Below are positions 1 through 9,470 of a stretch of DNA of 64,000 nt, piece after piece. Numbering within the stretch: the first letter of the stretch is position 1; each line of letters opens with the position of its first letter. Made by a program: the position numbers and the translations under genes. This DNA comes from Opitutales bacterium (GTDB taxonomy: Bacteria > Verrucomicrobiota > Verrucomicrobiia > Opitutales > JAJFLR01): NCBI GenBank assembly GCA_021772565.1, contig JAJFLR010000017.1:1-64000 (forward strand), written 5' to 3'. Below the pieces are notes generated by a model, which searched no databases, was not told where the DNA came from, and saw only the letters and a list, made by a program, of their open reading frames with translations.

Positions 1-1
1 C

Positions 2-3000
2 GACAATGGTTTTTATAATATAACAAGTTTATCAGGGTTAAGGAGTGAAGTGCTGGCATCGGTACACAACCCGGCAAACTGGACAACCAGTGATGACATT
101 CAAACCTGGACAAGAACGACATGGAGTTTTAATATTACAAATGCAGCTTCACCGCCTTCTGATATAAACTTGGATAACAATGCAGTAGCAGAAAACTTAC
201 CGGTAGGGACAATCGTCGGTGACTTTACAACCGTTGACAGTGACAGTTTCACGTTTATCTATACATTAGTTTCGGGAACCGGCAGTACCGACAACAGTAA
301 ATTTACCATAGATGGCAGCACATTAAAAACCAATACGGTATTTAATTTTGAGACTCAGTCTTCATTTAATATTAGAGTGCAGTCTACTGACAGTGAAACG
401 ACACCCTTGCAGAAGCAGTTTACTATCGCAATTGCTAATGACACATCAGAAAAACTTCTAATTAGTGAGATTCATTATAATCCTGATGTAGATGCTTTAT
501 TTTCAGATATTGATTACGAATTTATTGAAATTTATAACGCCGGAGTCGTAAAAGCAAATTTAGAGAATATTTCATTTGATGGAATAGAATTTACCTTTCC
601 TGCCGGAGCTAGTTTATCCGCCGGTGAATATGCTATTATAGCAACTAACTCCAAATCGTATGAGGGCAATGGCTACCAGGTATTTCAAATGGTAAGTGGT
701 TCGCTCTCAAACGACGGAGAAACACTCAGTATAAAAAATAGTTTGAATGATGTAGTGGATACAGTAACTTATGAAAACAGCAGTGGTAGTGCAGGTTGGC
801 CTACCGATCCGGATGAAAAGGGACCTTCGCTGGAGTTAACCCACCCTTCATTAGACAACAGTCTACCGGCTAACTGGCGCTCAAGTTTGGAAAAAGCCAA
901 TAGTGCAACTAACGGTATTGCATTTAATGGCACACCCGGATTGGCAGCTGAACCAACAACTCAGGCTACCAATGTTCAATTCAGTGCAATCCAAAACAGC
1001 TCGATGACAATATCGTGGACAAACCCAACCAGTGGAGGTGGAGACCGTCGTATTGTTGTAATGAAGAAGAATACACCGGTAGACTCGCCTGTTGTTGATC
1101 GGACAAGCTATACAGCCAACGTAGTCTTTGGCAGTGGTAGTCAAATTGGTACGGGGAATTTTGTTGTCTTTGCCGGAACGGGTAACTCAGTCAATGTAAC
1201 CGGACTGACATCGGGTGCTTTTTATCATGTAGCTATTTACGATTATAACGGCACAACAAAGTTTGCAAACTTTTTAACCGATAGCCCACAAACCGGATTT
1301 GAAAATACAACAACTTCAGGACCACAAATTGAATTGACAAAATTTGAGTTAAATGAGTTTGGCCCGACATCAGTGAATCAAAGTAGTGCTACACAAGAAT
1401 ACAATGTAACTGGAACTAACTTAACCAGCGACATAACTATTACCGCACCGAGCAAATTTAAAATCAAAAAGGATGGCGATGCCAGTTTTGCTACAAGCGT
1501 TACGTTAACCCAATCAGGTGGTTCGGTTGCGAGTACCAAAATATTAGTCGAATTTAATACACCTGATGCAGGAAAATATATAGAACAAATTTCTCATACT
1601 AGTAATAACGCTGTAACACAACTACTGAATGTTTCAGGTGCAAGTTTACTCGATGAGCCAACAGTAGCATCATCAACATTTCAATTTTCAAATATTGGAT
1701 TCACATCAATAAATCTCGGATGGACAAATGGAAATGGAACAAATCGAATTGTAATAGTTCGTGAAGACGCTGCAGTCAACGAAGCCCCAGTAGATGGCAC
1801 AAGTTATGTGGCCAATGCATCGTTCGGAGCGGGAGATACGTTAGATTTTGATAATTTTGTAGTATTCAATGGTACTGGGAATAGTGTTGATGTCACAGGG
1901 TTGAAACAAGGATCAACATATTTCTTTAGAGTTTTTGAATTTAACTCAAATGGTATTACAGGTTCAGAAAATTATTTCCTTGGTAGTACAGAAACAAATC
2001 AAACAACAAAGGTTTTTAATTCATTGGAACCAGGCGACTTAGCTTTTACCGGGTATCAGACTGATAATCCAGATCGTTTTGCATTTGTTTTACTGGTAAG
2101 TATACCAGGCGGAACTATTATAAATTTTTCAGACAAAGGGTGGGATAGCTCAACATCTGCGTTTCTAGAGACATCAGTTGACAGTACATTAACGTGGACT
2201 GCTCCTGAAAGTGGTGTAAGTGCTGGAACAGTCATTGAAATTGCATCACCAGTAACAGGACCAAATTCAATTGTAACAGGTGGTGGTACTGCCATCGACA
2301 AACTATTACTCTCAATTGATGGTGATCAAATCTTGGCGTTTCAGGGAGAAGAAACTTCTCCATCATTCATTGCAGGTTTGTCAACGAGTGTATGGAAGAC
2401 TTCGGGATCATTAACAACAAATAACCAAAATGAATCCTTCTTACCATCAACTTTAGCATTGGCATCGAATACAGCAATCGAATTAAACAGTACCAGTGAT
2501 AATGGATTTTATAATAATTCTACACCATCAGGATTACCTGTAAATATTTTAGCATCAGTTCATAATCCGACAAATTGGTCTACTAACGATAGTACACAAA
2601 GTTGGAATACAGCAACATGGACCTTTAATATAACGATAATATCAAATCCTCCAACTAATATCACATTGAGCGCAAATTCTGCTGGTGAAAATCTGGGAAT
2701 CAGTATCAAAGTGGCTGATCTGATAACAACTGACGATGATAGCTTCAGTTTTATTTATACATTAGTAGCTGGAAGTGGTGATACTGATAATTCTAAATTT
2801 AAAATTTCAGGTAATACTTTGTTTACCAATGCTACATATGATTTTGAAACAGATTCCACTTTAAATATTAGAATACAATCAGATGATGGAGGAACAACAC
2901 CGTTTCAGAAGGAATTCACTGTTAATATAACTAACGACCTTACTGAAGATACTGACGACGATGGATTAACTGAAGAGGAGGAGTTGGCACTTGGGTCTAG

Positions 3001-3310
3001 TGATCAAAGCAAAGATACAGATAAAGATGGTGTTGAAGATGGTACTGAAGTTAAAGATTGGGGAACTAGTCCAGTTGATTTTAATTCATATCCTCGTATA
3101 TTGAGTATTATTACCAATGGTGATAATACTGATATTACCTGGACAAGTGCTCTCAATGTTGGCTATAAAGTAGAGCTTAAAACTGATCTTAACGAAGCAA
3201 ATTGGAGTCCCATTGATAGCAGAAGAAATGGTGCTGCTAATGAAACAACATTTACAGTGTTAAATACAAATGGATTCTCTAGTCTATTTTTTAGGGTAGT
3301 ATTATTTTAA
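2..3310 (+). CDS. Secreted multidomain repeat protein, C-terminal part (cadherin-like, lamin-tail, TSP3-like)
   Basis: The reading frame is open to the left window edge, so the N-terminus is missing; a GTG at 50 is internal, because the codons before it match a second copy of the same segment near 2500. In order I see a cadherin-like repeat (AENLPVGT, then FETQSSFNIRVQSTD), a lamin-tail-type domain (LLISEIHYNP, YEFIEIYN), two fibronectin-III-like copies (TISWTNP and INLGWTNG), a further copy of the starting segment with its cadherin-like repeat, and Asp-rich calcium-binding TSP3-like repeats (DTDDDGLTEEEE, DTDKDGVEDG) before a C-terminal beta domain. Proteins of this build are normally exported and act in adhesion or surface structure; no enzyme signature is visible. 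No PEP-CTERM tail is present: it ends SLFFRVVLF. Role is inference. Confidence 0.85.
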   Translation, partial: DNGFYNITSLSGLRSEVLASVHNPANWTTSDDIQTWTRTTWSFNITNAASPPSDINLDNNAVAENLPVGTIVGDFTTVDSDSFTFIYTLVSGTGSTDNSKFTIDGSTLKTNTVFNFETQSSFNIRVQSTDSETTPLQKQFTIAIANDTSEKLLISEIHYNPDVDALFSDIDYEFIEIYNAGVVKANLENISFDGIEFTFPAGASLSAGEYAIIATNSKSYEGNGYQVFQMVSGSLSNDGETLSIKNSLNDVVDTVTYENSSGSAGWPTDPDEKGPSLELTHPSLDNSLPANWRSSLEKANSATNGIAFNGTPGLAAEPTTQATNVQFSAIQNSSMTISWTNPTSGGGDRRIVVMKKNTPVDSPVVDRTSYTANVVFGSGSQIGTGNFVVFAGTGNSVNVTGLTSGAFYHVAIYDYNGTTKFANFLTDSPQTGFENTTTSGPQIELTKFELNEFGPTSVNQSSATQEYNVTGTNLTSDITITAPSKFKIKKDGDASFATSVTLTQSGGSVASTKILVEFNTPDAGKYIEQISHTSNNAVTQLLNVSGASLLDEPTVASSTFQFSNIGFTSINLGWTNGNGTNRIVIVREDAAVNEAPVDGTSYVANASFGAGDTLDFDNFVVFNGTGNSVDVTGLKQGSTYFFRVFEFNSNGITGSENYFLGSTETNQTTKVFNSLEPGDLAFTGYQTDNPDRFAFVLLVSIPGGTIINFSDKGWDSSTSAFLETSVDSTLTWTAPESGVSAGTVIEIASPVTGPNSIVTGGGTAIDKLLLSIDGDQILAFQGEETSPSFIAGLSTSVWKTSGSLTTNNQNESFLPSTLALASNTAIELNSTSDNGFYNNSTPSGLPVNILASVHNPTNWSTNDSTQSWNTATWTFNITIISNPPTNITLSANSAGENLGISIKVADLITTDDDSFSFIYTLVAGSGDTDNSKFKISGNTLFTNATYDFETDSTLNIRIQSDDGGTTPFQKEFTVNITNDLTEDTDDDGLTEEEELALGSSDQSKDTDKDGVEDGTEVKDWGTSPVDFNSYPRILSIITNGDNTDITWTSALNVGYKVELKTDLNEANWSPIDSRRNGAANETTFTVLNTNGFSSLFFRVVLF

Positions 3311-3353
3311 TAAAATAAATAACATTTAAACAGTTCAAACTGCAAATACTCAA

Positions 3354-4961
3354 TTAACCTTCAGTATTCTCAGTTTTATTTTTAAAACTTTCCACAACTA
3401 ACTGAGAGAGTTCTTTATCCGGGTTCATTACAAAATCTTTATTAATAGTAAAATTATTTTGCCCGGAGTTTCTAGAAACAATTTTTAGTCCGTGTTGAAA
3501 ATCTCGAAATTTTTCCTCACAAATTGCTCGGATAGTCTTATCTTCTTTAATCGCTATATCTATCAATAAATCTCTTGAATCATTATCGAACGTTAACGTA
3601 ATATTAAACTCCTGCTTAAACCTTTTTGAAAATGAAGCAATGTCACGTCCCATTACATCATGATGGGTATGCTGATAATCTTTCAATAATTTCTTTAAAG
3701 TTTTATCAGGATCATTAATTGTCTTTTTCGTAACTTCAAAACTTGGAACCCCAGTCGATGGTAATTCAAATTTATAATTACGAAAAACTTTTTCCAATAC
3801 AGTTATCAAACCTCTAGCACCAGTTTTTTCCAGATATGCTTTTTCTGCAATTTCACGAATAGCTTCAGGAGTGATTTTAAATTCAATATCGTATCCACTA
3901 AAATCCATTCTGTATTGTTCTAAAATATTTCCTTCTGAAGAAGTGAGAATATCATTTAAGTCAGTGGCATTAAGGTGGTCACAAGCAACGCGAACCGGTA
4001 GTCGCCCAACAAATTCAGGTTCAAAACCATATTTTATAAAATCATGCGTTTCCACATGATGGAGGTACTCAATTGATTCGCTTACTTTGCTTGTATTGCT
4101 TCCAGACCCAAAACCGATATGAGCCTCGTCCATTCGTTTTTTTATTGAATTGGATAAATCACCAAACGCCCCACTAACGATAAATAATATGTGTCTGGTA
4201 TTAATCGATTTTTTTCTACTTTTTCCACCTTTACTCATTTCCATCATTGCTTGCATTTGAGACATGATATCAGTTGGACTAAATAAATTTACGTCAGTGT
4301 CCTCCATTAATTTGAGTAAATTAATTTGCACACCCCTACCAGAGACATCGCGCCCAGCTGCGTTTGATGCAGCAGCTATTTTATCTATTTCATCTATATA
4401 AACTATACCGTATTGTGCTAAATCCATATTATCCCCTGACATCTTGACTAAGTCACGAACCAAATCTTCAACATCGTACCCAACATATCCTGTTTCAGAA
4501 AATTTAGTTGCATCTGCTTTGACAAATGGAACACCGATTAACTTTGAGATACATCGCATCAAATATGTTTTACCAACACCTGTTGGTCCTAATAATATGA
4601 TATTTTGTTTGTGATATTCTTTATCTATTAAATCAGGATTTTCGATACATTGTCGCACATGATTATAATGATCACAGATGGCAACTGAGAGAACTTTTTT
4701 AGCTTCCTGTTGCTTAATCACATACCTATTTAGATAATCACGGATCTCTCTTGGTTTAAGATTAAACTCCTTTATACGCTGTAAAACTTCATCGTTCTTT
4801 TTACTATTTTCTTTATCGCTAATATTTGTTGAATCAATTTTTGGCTCAACAGGTGGAGGATTAATTCCATGAAAACTTAATTTAGCGTTTGGGTTTCTTA
4901 AAGCTTCCTGAAGCTGTTTTTGAATTTCTTCGAATGGATTTTGTGTATCTTTTGAGCTCAT
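3354..4961 (-). CDS. ClpX-like AAA+ unfoldase without zinc-binding domain
   Basis: AAA+ ATPase of the ClpX/HslU group. Visible: Walker A GPTGVGKT (about 125-132), pore loop GYVG (158-161), Walker [10 protein letters not shown] (186-194), the IGFG loop (about 282-285) which in ClpX docks on Clp[12 protein letters not shown] (312-322) and sensor-2 GARGL (381-385). The usual N-terminal Cys4 zinc finger that binds adaptors is absent: the first 95 residues are charged and have no cysteine. The protein is about 110 residues longer than typical ClpX because of a C-terminal extension (about 420-535) with no recognised fold. It should unfold proteins for ClpP or a similar peptidase in the cytoplasm, probably with different substrate choice from canonical ClpX. 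No clpP is nearby. It is divergently transcribed from the HU gene across about 100 bp. Whether a canonical clpX exists elsewhere cannot be seen. Confidence 0.88.
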   Translation of the reverse strand: MSSKDTQNPFEEIQKQLQEALRNPNAKLSFHGINPPPVEPKIDSTNISDKENSKKNDEVLQRIKEFNLKPREIRDYLNRYVIKQQEAKKVLSVAICDHYNHVRQCIENPDLIDKEYHKQNIILLGPTGVGKTYLMRCISKLIGVPFVKADATKFSETGYVGYDVEDLVRDLVKMSGDNMDLAQYGIVYIDEIDKIAAASNAAGRDVSGRGVQINLLKLMEDTDVNLFSPTDIMSQMQAMMEMSKGGKSRKKSINTRHILFIVSGAFGDLSNSIKKRMDEAHIGFGSGSNTSKVSESIEYLHHVETHDFIKYGFEPEFVGRLPVRVACDHLNATDLNDILTSSEGNILEQYRMDFSGYDIEFKITPEAIREIAEKAYLEKTGARGLITVLEKVFRNYKFELPSTGVPSFEVTKKTINDPDKTLKKLLKDYQHTHHDVMGRDIASFSKRFKQEFNITLTFDNDSRDLLIDIAIKEDKTIRAICEEKFRDFQHGLKIVSRNSGQNNFTINKDFVMNPDKELSQLVVESFKNKTENTEG

Positions 4962-5060
4962 AATTAAAAATTTGACACTTTGAATATAATATACAAAAAT
5001 GCTGCTTTTACTATTAAAAAAAATATCAATTAATATACAATCTACTAAAAGACAATAACT

Positions 5061-5375
5061 ATGTCTACAAACCTCACTAAGCGCGACATTGTTCTTAATA
5101 TCTACGACAAAACTGGATATTCACAAAAAGAAGTGAGAGAAATAGTCCAGCTAACTCTAGATACAATAGCTGATTCATTAGCAAAAGGAAACAATGTTGA
5201 GTTAAGGAATTTTGGAGTTTTTGAAGTTCAAGTCAGAAAATCCCGGATAGGTCGTAACCCAAACAAACCTGAAAAAGATGTTATCATACCCACACGCGCA
5301 GTAATAAAATTTAAGTCAGGTAAAGAACTTAAAGCTGATTTAAAAAATATAAATCTAGACGGTATAAAACAGTAG
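5061..5375 (+). CDS. HU/IHF-family nucleoid DNA-binding protein
   Basis: Small basic protein of 104 residues with the HU/IHF fold: an N-terminal helical part ([21 protein letters not shown]), the conserved [10 protein letters not shown] turn, and the DNA-minor-groove beta arm ([27 protein letters not shown]). The arm carries the Asn-Pro pair that intercalates and kinks DNA in this family. The GRNP and PTR wording leans to the IHF subgroup, but subunit identity cannot be settled. About 15 C-terminal residues extend past the usual end. It bends and compacts DNA. No Shine-Dalgarno is evident before the ATG. Confidence 0.93.
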   Translation: MSTNLTKRDIVLNIYDKTGYSQKEVREIVQLTLDTIADSLAKGNNVELRNFGVFEVQVRKSRIGRNPNKPEKDVIIPTRAVIKFKSGKELKADLKNINLDGIKQ

Positions 5376-5491
5376 CTGCTTTTTAATTAGCATATACTTT
5401 AAAATTTAATTTTAATAAAAAATTCATGAGATACAGAATTTAAGCTGTGTACTGATGAATAAATGATTAACTCGATAAGATTAATCGTTAT

Positions 5492-6181
5492 ATGGATAAT
5501 TCTTCTATTTTATTTTCTATAATTATACCAACATTTAATGAAGAAGACTATATTCTTAAATGTATTGATTCTATCAAAAGCAACAGTACAGAGGCTGAAA
5601 TAATTATTGCAGATGGAGGCAGTTCAGACAAGACAATAGAAATTGCAAAAAACGCAGGTTGTACAATCACTAGTAATCCACGTGGTAGAGGCACACAATT
5701 AAATGATGGTGCAGACTATGCTAACGGGGAAATTTTAATTTTTCTTCACGCAGACTCACAATTAAGTAATAATGCATTAGATATAATTAATAAATACTTT
5801 ATCGAAAAAAATAATAAAGTAGGAACGTTTAGAGTAAAATTTGATACAAATAAGTTGAGTCACAAACTGATAGAGTTTACATCACGATTTGATTCCGTAT
5901 TTACCAGCTTTGGTGACCAGGGTATAATAGTTAATAGAAATTTTTTTTATAAATTAAATGGATTCCCCGATTGGTCCTTATTTGAGGATGTTAAATTTTT
6001 TCAGGTTGCTAGAAAAAAAACAAGTATATTATCAATTCCATCTCATATCATTACATCCAATAGAAGATTTAAAGAAAATGGTTTATTGAAACAAAAACTT
6101 TTAAATGCCTATTTGATGATTCAATACCTGTTTGGTGTATCACCCTATAAATTGGTAAAAAAATATAAGGATATTATTTAA
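5492..6181 (+). CDS. Family 2 glycosyltransferase, TIGR04283-like
   Basis: GT-A fold glycosyltransferase of 229 residues. Seen: IIPTFNEE (about 11-18) at the nucleotide-sugar pocket, ADGGSSDKT (40-48), RGRGTQLNDG (64-73) and the metal-binding HAD variant of DxD in FLHADSQL. The RGRGxQLN and HAD combination is characteristic of the short GT2 group often annotated as rSAM/selenodomain-associated or arsenosugar-related glycosyltransferases (TIGR04283). There is no membrane segment, so it is probably cytoplasmic. The next gene starts 11 bp downstream, so the two are likely co-transcribed. Sugar and acceptor are unknown; neither a radical SAM nor an arsenic gene is next to it, so I would not assign the arsenosugar role. 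Confidence 0.85.
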   Translation: MDNSSILFSIIIPTFNEEDYILKCIDSIKSNSTEAEIIIADGGSSDKTIEIAKNAGCTITSNPRGRGTQLNDGADYANGEILIFLHADSQLSNNALDIINKYFIEKNNKVGTFRVKFDTNKLSHKLIEFTSRFDSVFTSFGDQGIIVNRNFFYKLNGFPDWSLFEDVKFFQVARKKTSILSIPSHIITSNRRFKENGLLKQKLLNAYLMIQYLFGVSPYKLVKKYKDII

Positions 6182-6192
6182 ATACAGAATTA

Positions 6193-7758
6193 ATGAATCA
6201 TAGTCATCCAATTCTATCCTGTCATGAAGCACTTGATTTTGAAAATGAATTACTAGGTAAATCTGATGTTAAAACTTGGACCGCTATGCGCAGTGCCGGG
6301 AAATTAGTAGGGTTAAATATTATCTCTGACTTCCATGAAATCAAAGAAATTACTGGCAAATTGAGAATTCTAATTTTGGCTGGTAAAGGACACAATGCGG
6401 GTGATGCCATAATAGCATGTAACACAATTTTAGAAAAATATCCTGATTCAATTGTTGATTTAGTTTTAATTTATGGAGACCAAACGCTAAAGCCATTAGT
6501 CAAAAAGGCTCTAAATCAATTATTAAATATTTTTCATAAAAATATCACCCAGCATTCATGGAGAAATACATCAAATTTACTCAAATCAATTTCGATTCAG
6601 CATTATGACATTTGTCTCGATGGAATTTTTGGCATGCAATTTAAACCGCCGATTAAAAAAAATTTAGCCGAGCTATTAGACATTATTAATAATAATAAAA
6701 ATATTTTGATTAAGGTATCCGTAGATCTACCGAGCGGTTGCAGCGACGTACCTAACGATTCCTGTTTTATTGCAGATTTTTCATACGCAACAGGAATTGT
6801 AAAATCACCTTTATTTAACGAAAAAAATAATAAGTATGTTGGACGGATTCGATACTTAGATATTGGATTTTTCAAAGTAAATATTATTGAGCAAAAATGT
6901 AAACGAGTACTATTAGACTCAATTCTAAATCCATTAAAACATTTACGGGATCCCCTAACAGACAAAAGATCATTTGGTCATTTATTTATTATTGGTGGCT
7001 CAAAAAATATGTCTGGAGCTATAATGATGTCTGCAATGGCTGCAGTAAAAAGTGGTGTTGGACTTACAACAGTCTTTGCTCCAGAAACTGCCACAAATAA
7101 AATGGCTGCTGCTTTACCTGAAGTCATGTGGACAGGGTGCTCATTAAATTCTGAAGGTGGTTTATCGATGCAAACCTTTGAGAAAATTATTGAGAAAACT
7201 GATCGTGCAACTGCAATACTAATTGGACCCGGTATGGATAAAAGTAATGAAACAAATTCGTTAATCCATAAAATAATTACGGAAATCAATCTACCAACAA
7301 TTATTGATGCTGATGCGTTACAGCCAAATATAATTGCTGCAGTTAAAAAAAGAAAAGCTGATTTTTGTCAAGTAGTTATCACACCTCACATTGGTGAATA
7401 TAATAGGATCTCTAATTCAAAATCAGAAACAGTCACAGATAACGATTTCAAAATTTTCTGTAAAAAACAGAAGCTAATGTCTGTCTTAAAAGGTCCAATT
7501 ACTAAAATCTCAGATGGAAAAACAATAATGATCAGCCCTTTTGGTGGACCGATTTTAGCACGAGGTGGCAGTGGTGATATTTTAGCAGGACTGATTGGAA
7601 GTTTAATTGCCAGACCTAATGCTGAAATATATAAATCTTTATGCCGCGCAGTTGTTTGGCATGGACTAGCAGCTGAGGCCACCGCAAGACATTTTGGTCA
7701 GACAGCAGTACAAACAACAGATATATTAAACTTTTTAGGATCTGTACTACGAAAATAG
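6193..7758 (+). CDS. nnr: Bifunctional NAD(P)HX epimerase / ADP-dependent dehydratase
   Basis: Fusion of the two metabolite-repair activities that restore hydrated NADH and NADPH. The N-terminal half (about 1-235) is the YjeF_N Rossmann-like epimerase with GKGHNAGDAI (about 64-73) and LDGIFGMQF. The C-terminal half (about 255-521) is the ribokinase-like dehydratase (carbohydrate-kinase related) with FIIGGSKNMSGA, IGPGMDKS, the DADAL motif and GGSGDILAG (about 457-465) that forms the anion hole and catalytic Asp region. Length 521 fits the bacterial fusion. It follows the glycosyltransferase by 11 bp and is convergent with the deaminase gene, ending 6 bp from that gene's stop. All expected motifs look intact. 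Confidence 0.95.
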   Translation: MNHSHPILSCHEALDFENELLGKSDVKTWTAMRSAGKLVGLNIISDFHEIKEITGKLRILILAGKGHNAGDAIIACNTILEKYPDSIVDLVLIYGDQTLKPLVKKALNQLLNIFHKNITQHSWRNTSNLLKSISIQHYDICLDGIFGMQFKPPIKKNLAELLDIINNNKNILIKVSVDLPSGCSDVPNDSCFIADFSYATGIVKSPLFNEKNNKYVGRIRYLDIGFFKVNIIEQKCKRVLLDSILNPLKHLRDPLTDKRSFGHLFIIGGSKNMSGAIMMSAMAAVKSGVGLTTVFAPETATNKMAAALPEVMWTGCSLNSEGGLSMQTFEKIIEKTDRATAILIGPGMDKSNETNSLIHKIITEINLPTIIDADALQPNIIAAVKKRKADFCQVVITPHIGEYNRISNSKSETVTDNDFKIFCKKQKLMSVLKGPITKISDGKTIMISPFGGPILARGGSGDILAGLIGSLIARPNAEIYKSLCRAVVWHGLAAEATARHFGQTAVQTTDILNFLGSVLRK

Positions 7759-7764
7759 TTTTTT

Positions 7765-8766
7765 TTAACAATTAGAGATTACCTGATCTAATTCTTTTAA
7801 ATAAGTATTTTTAAATTCCTCAGACATTAATGCCACTTCGAAACCGTTACGCGCAACTTGTGCTAATTCTTTTTGTGTAAAACTTAAATCAATGGCTAAC
7901 GCAGCATATTCTTCATTTAAACTATTACCAAAAGACAATGGATCGTCGGTACTGATGGTACACCGAACGCCAATATCTAATAACTCCTTAATCGGATGAC
8001 CAGCCATATTTGGAACGACATCGAGTTTTACATTACTGATAGGACAAACATCAAAAGTGATATCTCTTTCTTTAATAAATTCCAAAAGTTGTTTGTCATT
8101 CACAGCATTTATCCCATGTTGAATTCTACTAACACCCAATAATTCAATAGCCTCTCTAACATAATTTGGTCCACCAAATTCCCCTGCATGGGCTTTAGTA
8201 AATTTTCCATTATCTCTTGCCGCTGGCCAAATACGTTTTGTCCAATCCTCAATAGGTAGAGGCTCCTGACCATGTAAATCTATTCCATCTAAACCTTCCC
8301 AGGTAATACATTCTTCAATCACAGAGCCCATTTTATCATTATACTGATTACGCAGCATGCCCATAAATATTTTAACTGCCAAACCTTCTGGGACTGCATC
8401 ACGAATGGCTGCAATAATTTCAGGGCCACTGGAATCAATAAATTCAACTATTCCAGCATGGAAACTAGTTTCAACATATTTGACATTTTGATTCTGGTGA
8501 TTTTTGAAAATAATCTTTGCTGCCTCATGATACCTCTCTGCGGTTGTGTACCATTCAATTGCCATAGAAATCAGTTCATCTTCAAATTGCTGGAAACTTA
8601 AAAATTTATAATCGTCATCCCACGAACTTGGAAAATCTTTGTAGCGATCAGGGTTTAATTCCTGAAGAAGATGGTAAGGCAACGCACCTTCTAAATGAAG
8701 ATGAGTTTCCGTCTTGGGAAGATTTTGAATAAATGTAGCTAATTTTTGATCTGGTTGGTAAGGCAT
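7765..8766 (-). CDS. Adenosine deaminase family amidohydrolase
   Basis: TIM-barrel metal-dependent deaminase. Zinc ligands are visible as HLH in ETHLHLEGA (His22 and His24), HAGE (193-196, metal His plus catalytic Glu), HG in RIQHG (217) and the Asp pair in STDDP (272-276). CPISN (241-245) is the usual substrate-pocket segment. The family hydrolyses adenosine, adenine or modified adenosines such as aminodeoxyfutalosine to the inosine or hypoxanthine counterpart. CPISNVKL is closer to the adenine deaminase and fungal-like branch than to classic ADA wording, so I leave the substrate open. No menaquinone genes sit nearby that would favour the futalosine route. No signal peptide. Confidence 0.9.
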   Translation of the reverse strand: MPYQPDQKLATFIQNLPKTETHLHLEGALPYHLLQELNPDRYKDFPSSWDDDYKFLSFQQFEDELISMAIEWYTTAERYHEAAKIIFKNHQNQNVKYVETSFHAGIVEFIDSSGPEIIAAIRDAVPEGLAVKIFMGMLRNQYNDKMGSVIEECITWEGLDGIDLHGQEPLPIEDWTKRIWPAARDNGKFTKAHAGEFGGPNYVREAIELLGVSRIQHGINAVNDKQLLEFIKERDITFDVCPISNVKLDVVPNMAGHPIKELLDIGVRCTISTDDPLSFGNSLNEEYAALAIDLSFTQKELAQVARNGFEVALMSEEFKNTYLKELDQVISNC

Positions 8767-8879
8767 AATAATAATATGTAATTAATAACTACGAATTACT
8801 AATTAAATTAACCACATATCTACGAGCAAACCAATAATAACAATAACGTATTAAATAATTTCAAATTTCTAACTTGAGA

Positions 8880-9392
8880 TTATTTCGTTACAATGCCTTT
8901 CCAGTAATTATCCGCTTTGTTCATCAGCTCTTTTTCTTTACCCTTACCTGCTTCTTTATTCCAGGATTTTAAAGTATCACCTAACCAACCACTATAAAAT
9001 ACGTAGTTTTTATCATTAATTATTTTGTATTTTTTTGGATCAATTTTTACTTTTGAACCTCCATCGGCCATTGCCCATGCACACCAACCACCGTAGGCCG
9101 GTTCATATTTATCAGGATTAGCATCAAATGCTTTTTTATTAGCCAGATTAGAAAAATAATATATAACACCATGATAGACATTTTTTAAACCTTTATTACC
9201 TTCTCTCGGCTTTCCTTTAAAATAAGAGACCGGGTCATAACCACTTAGAGCAACTTTATCATTATCTAAATTTAAATGCTTAGCCCTTTGAGAATCACTT
9301 ATTAAAGGATCTGCACTAACGGTAATTATAGGCATTTGAAATGCCAAAACACTAATTAAGATAATCGAAATATTATTTAACATTATTTTCAT
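8880..9392 (-). CDS. Exported YHS domain protein
   Basis: 170 residues with an N-terminal signal sequence (hydrophobic NNISIILISVLAFQMPIITV, cleavage likely near VSA-DP) and a YHS domain: VALSGYDPVSYFKGKPREG, a YYFSN segment, AFDANPDKYEPAYGGWCAWAM. This is the widespread periplasmic form in which the classic Tyr-His-Ser heavy-metal motif is replaced by GYDPVSYF and YGGWCAWA; the family is suspected to bind metal or assist heme and copper proteins. The single Cys in GGWCAWA is conserved in this type. It lies between the deaminase and the AddB-like gene with gaps of 80-110 bp, probably its own unit. Function unproven. Confidence 0.9.
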   Translation of the reverse strand: MKIMLNNISIILISVLAFQMPIITVSADPLISDSQRAKHLNLDNDKVALSGYDPVSYFKGKPREGNKGLKNVYHGVIYYFSNLANKKAFDANPDKYEPAYGGWCAWAMADGGSKVKIDPKKYKIINDKNYVFYSGWLGDTLKSWNKEAGKGKEKELMNKADNYWKGIVTK

Positions 9393-9470
9393 GTAACTAA
9401 TTTTTATTTATATAGGAATACAAATTTGATAATATACAAGACGCAAATAAAACATCTTTTATTCCATTTT

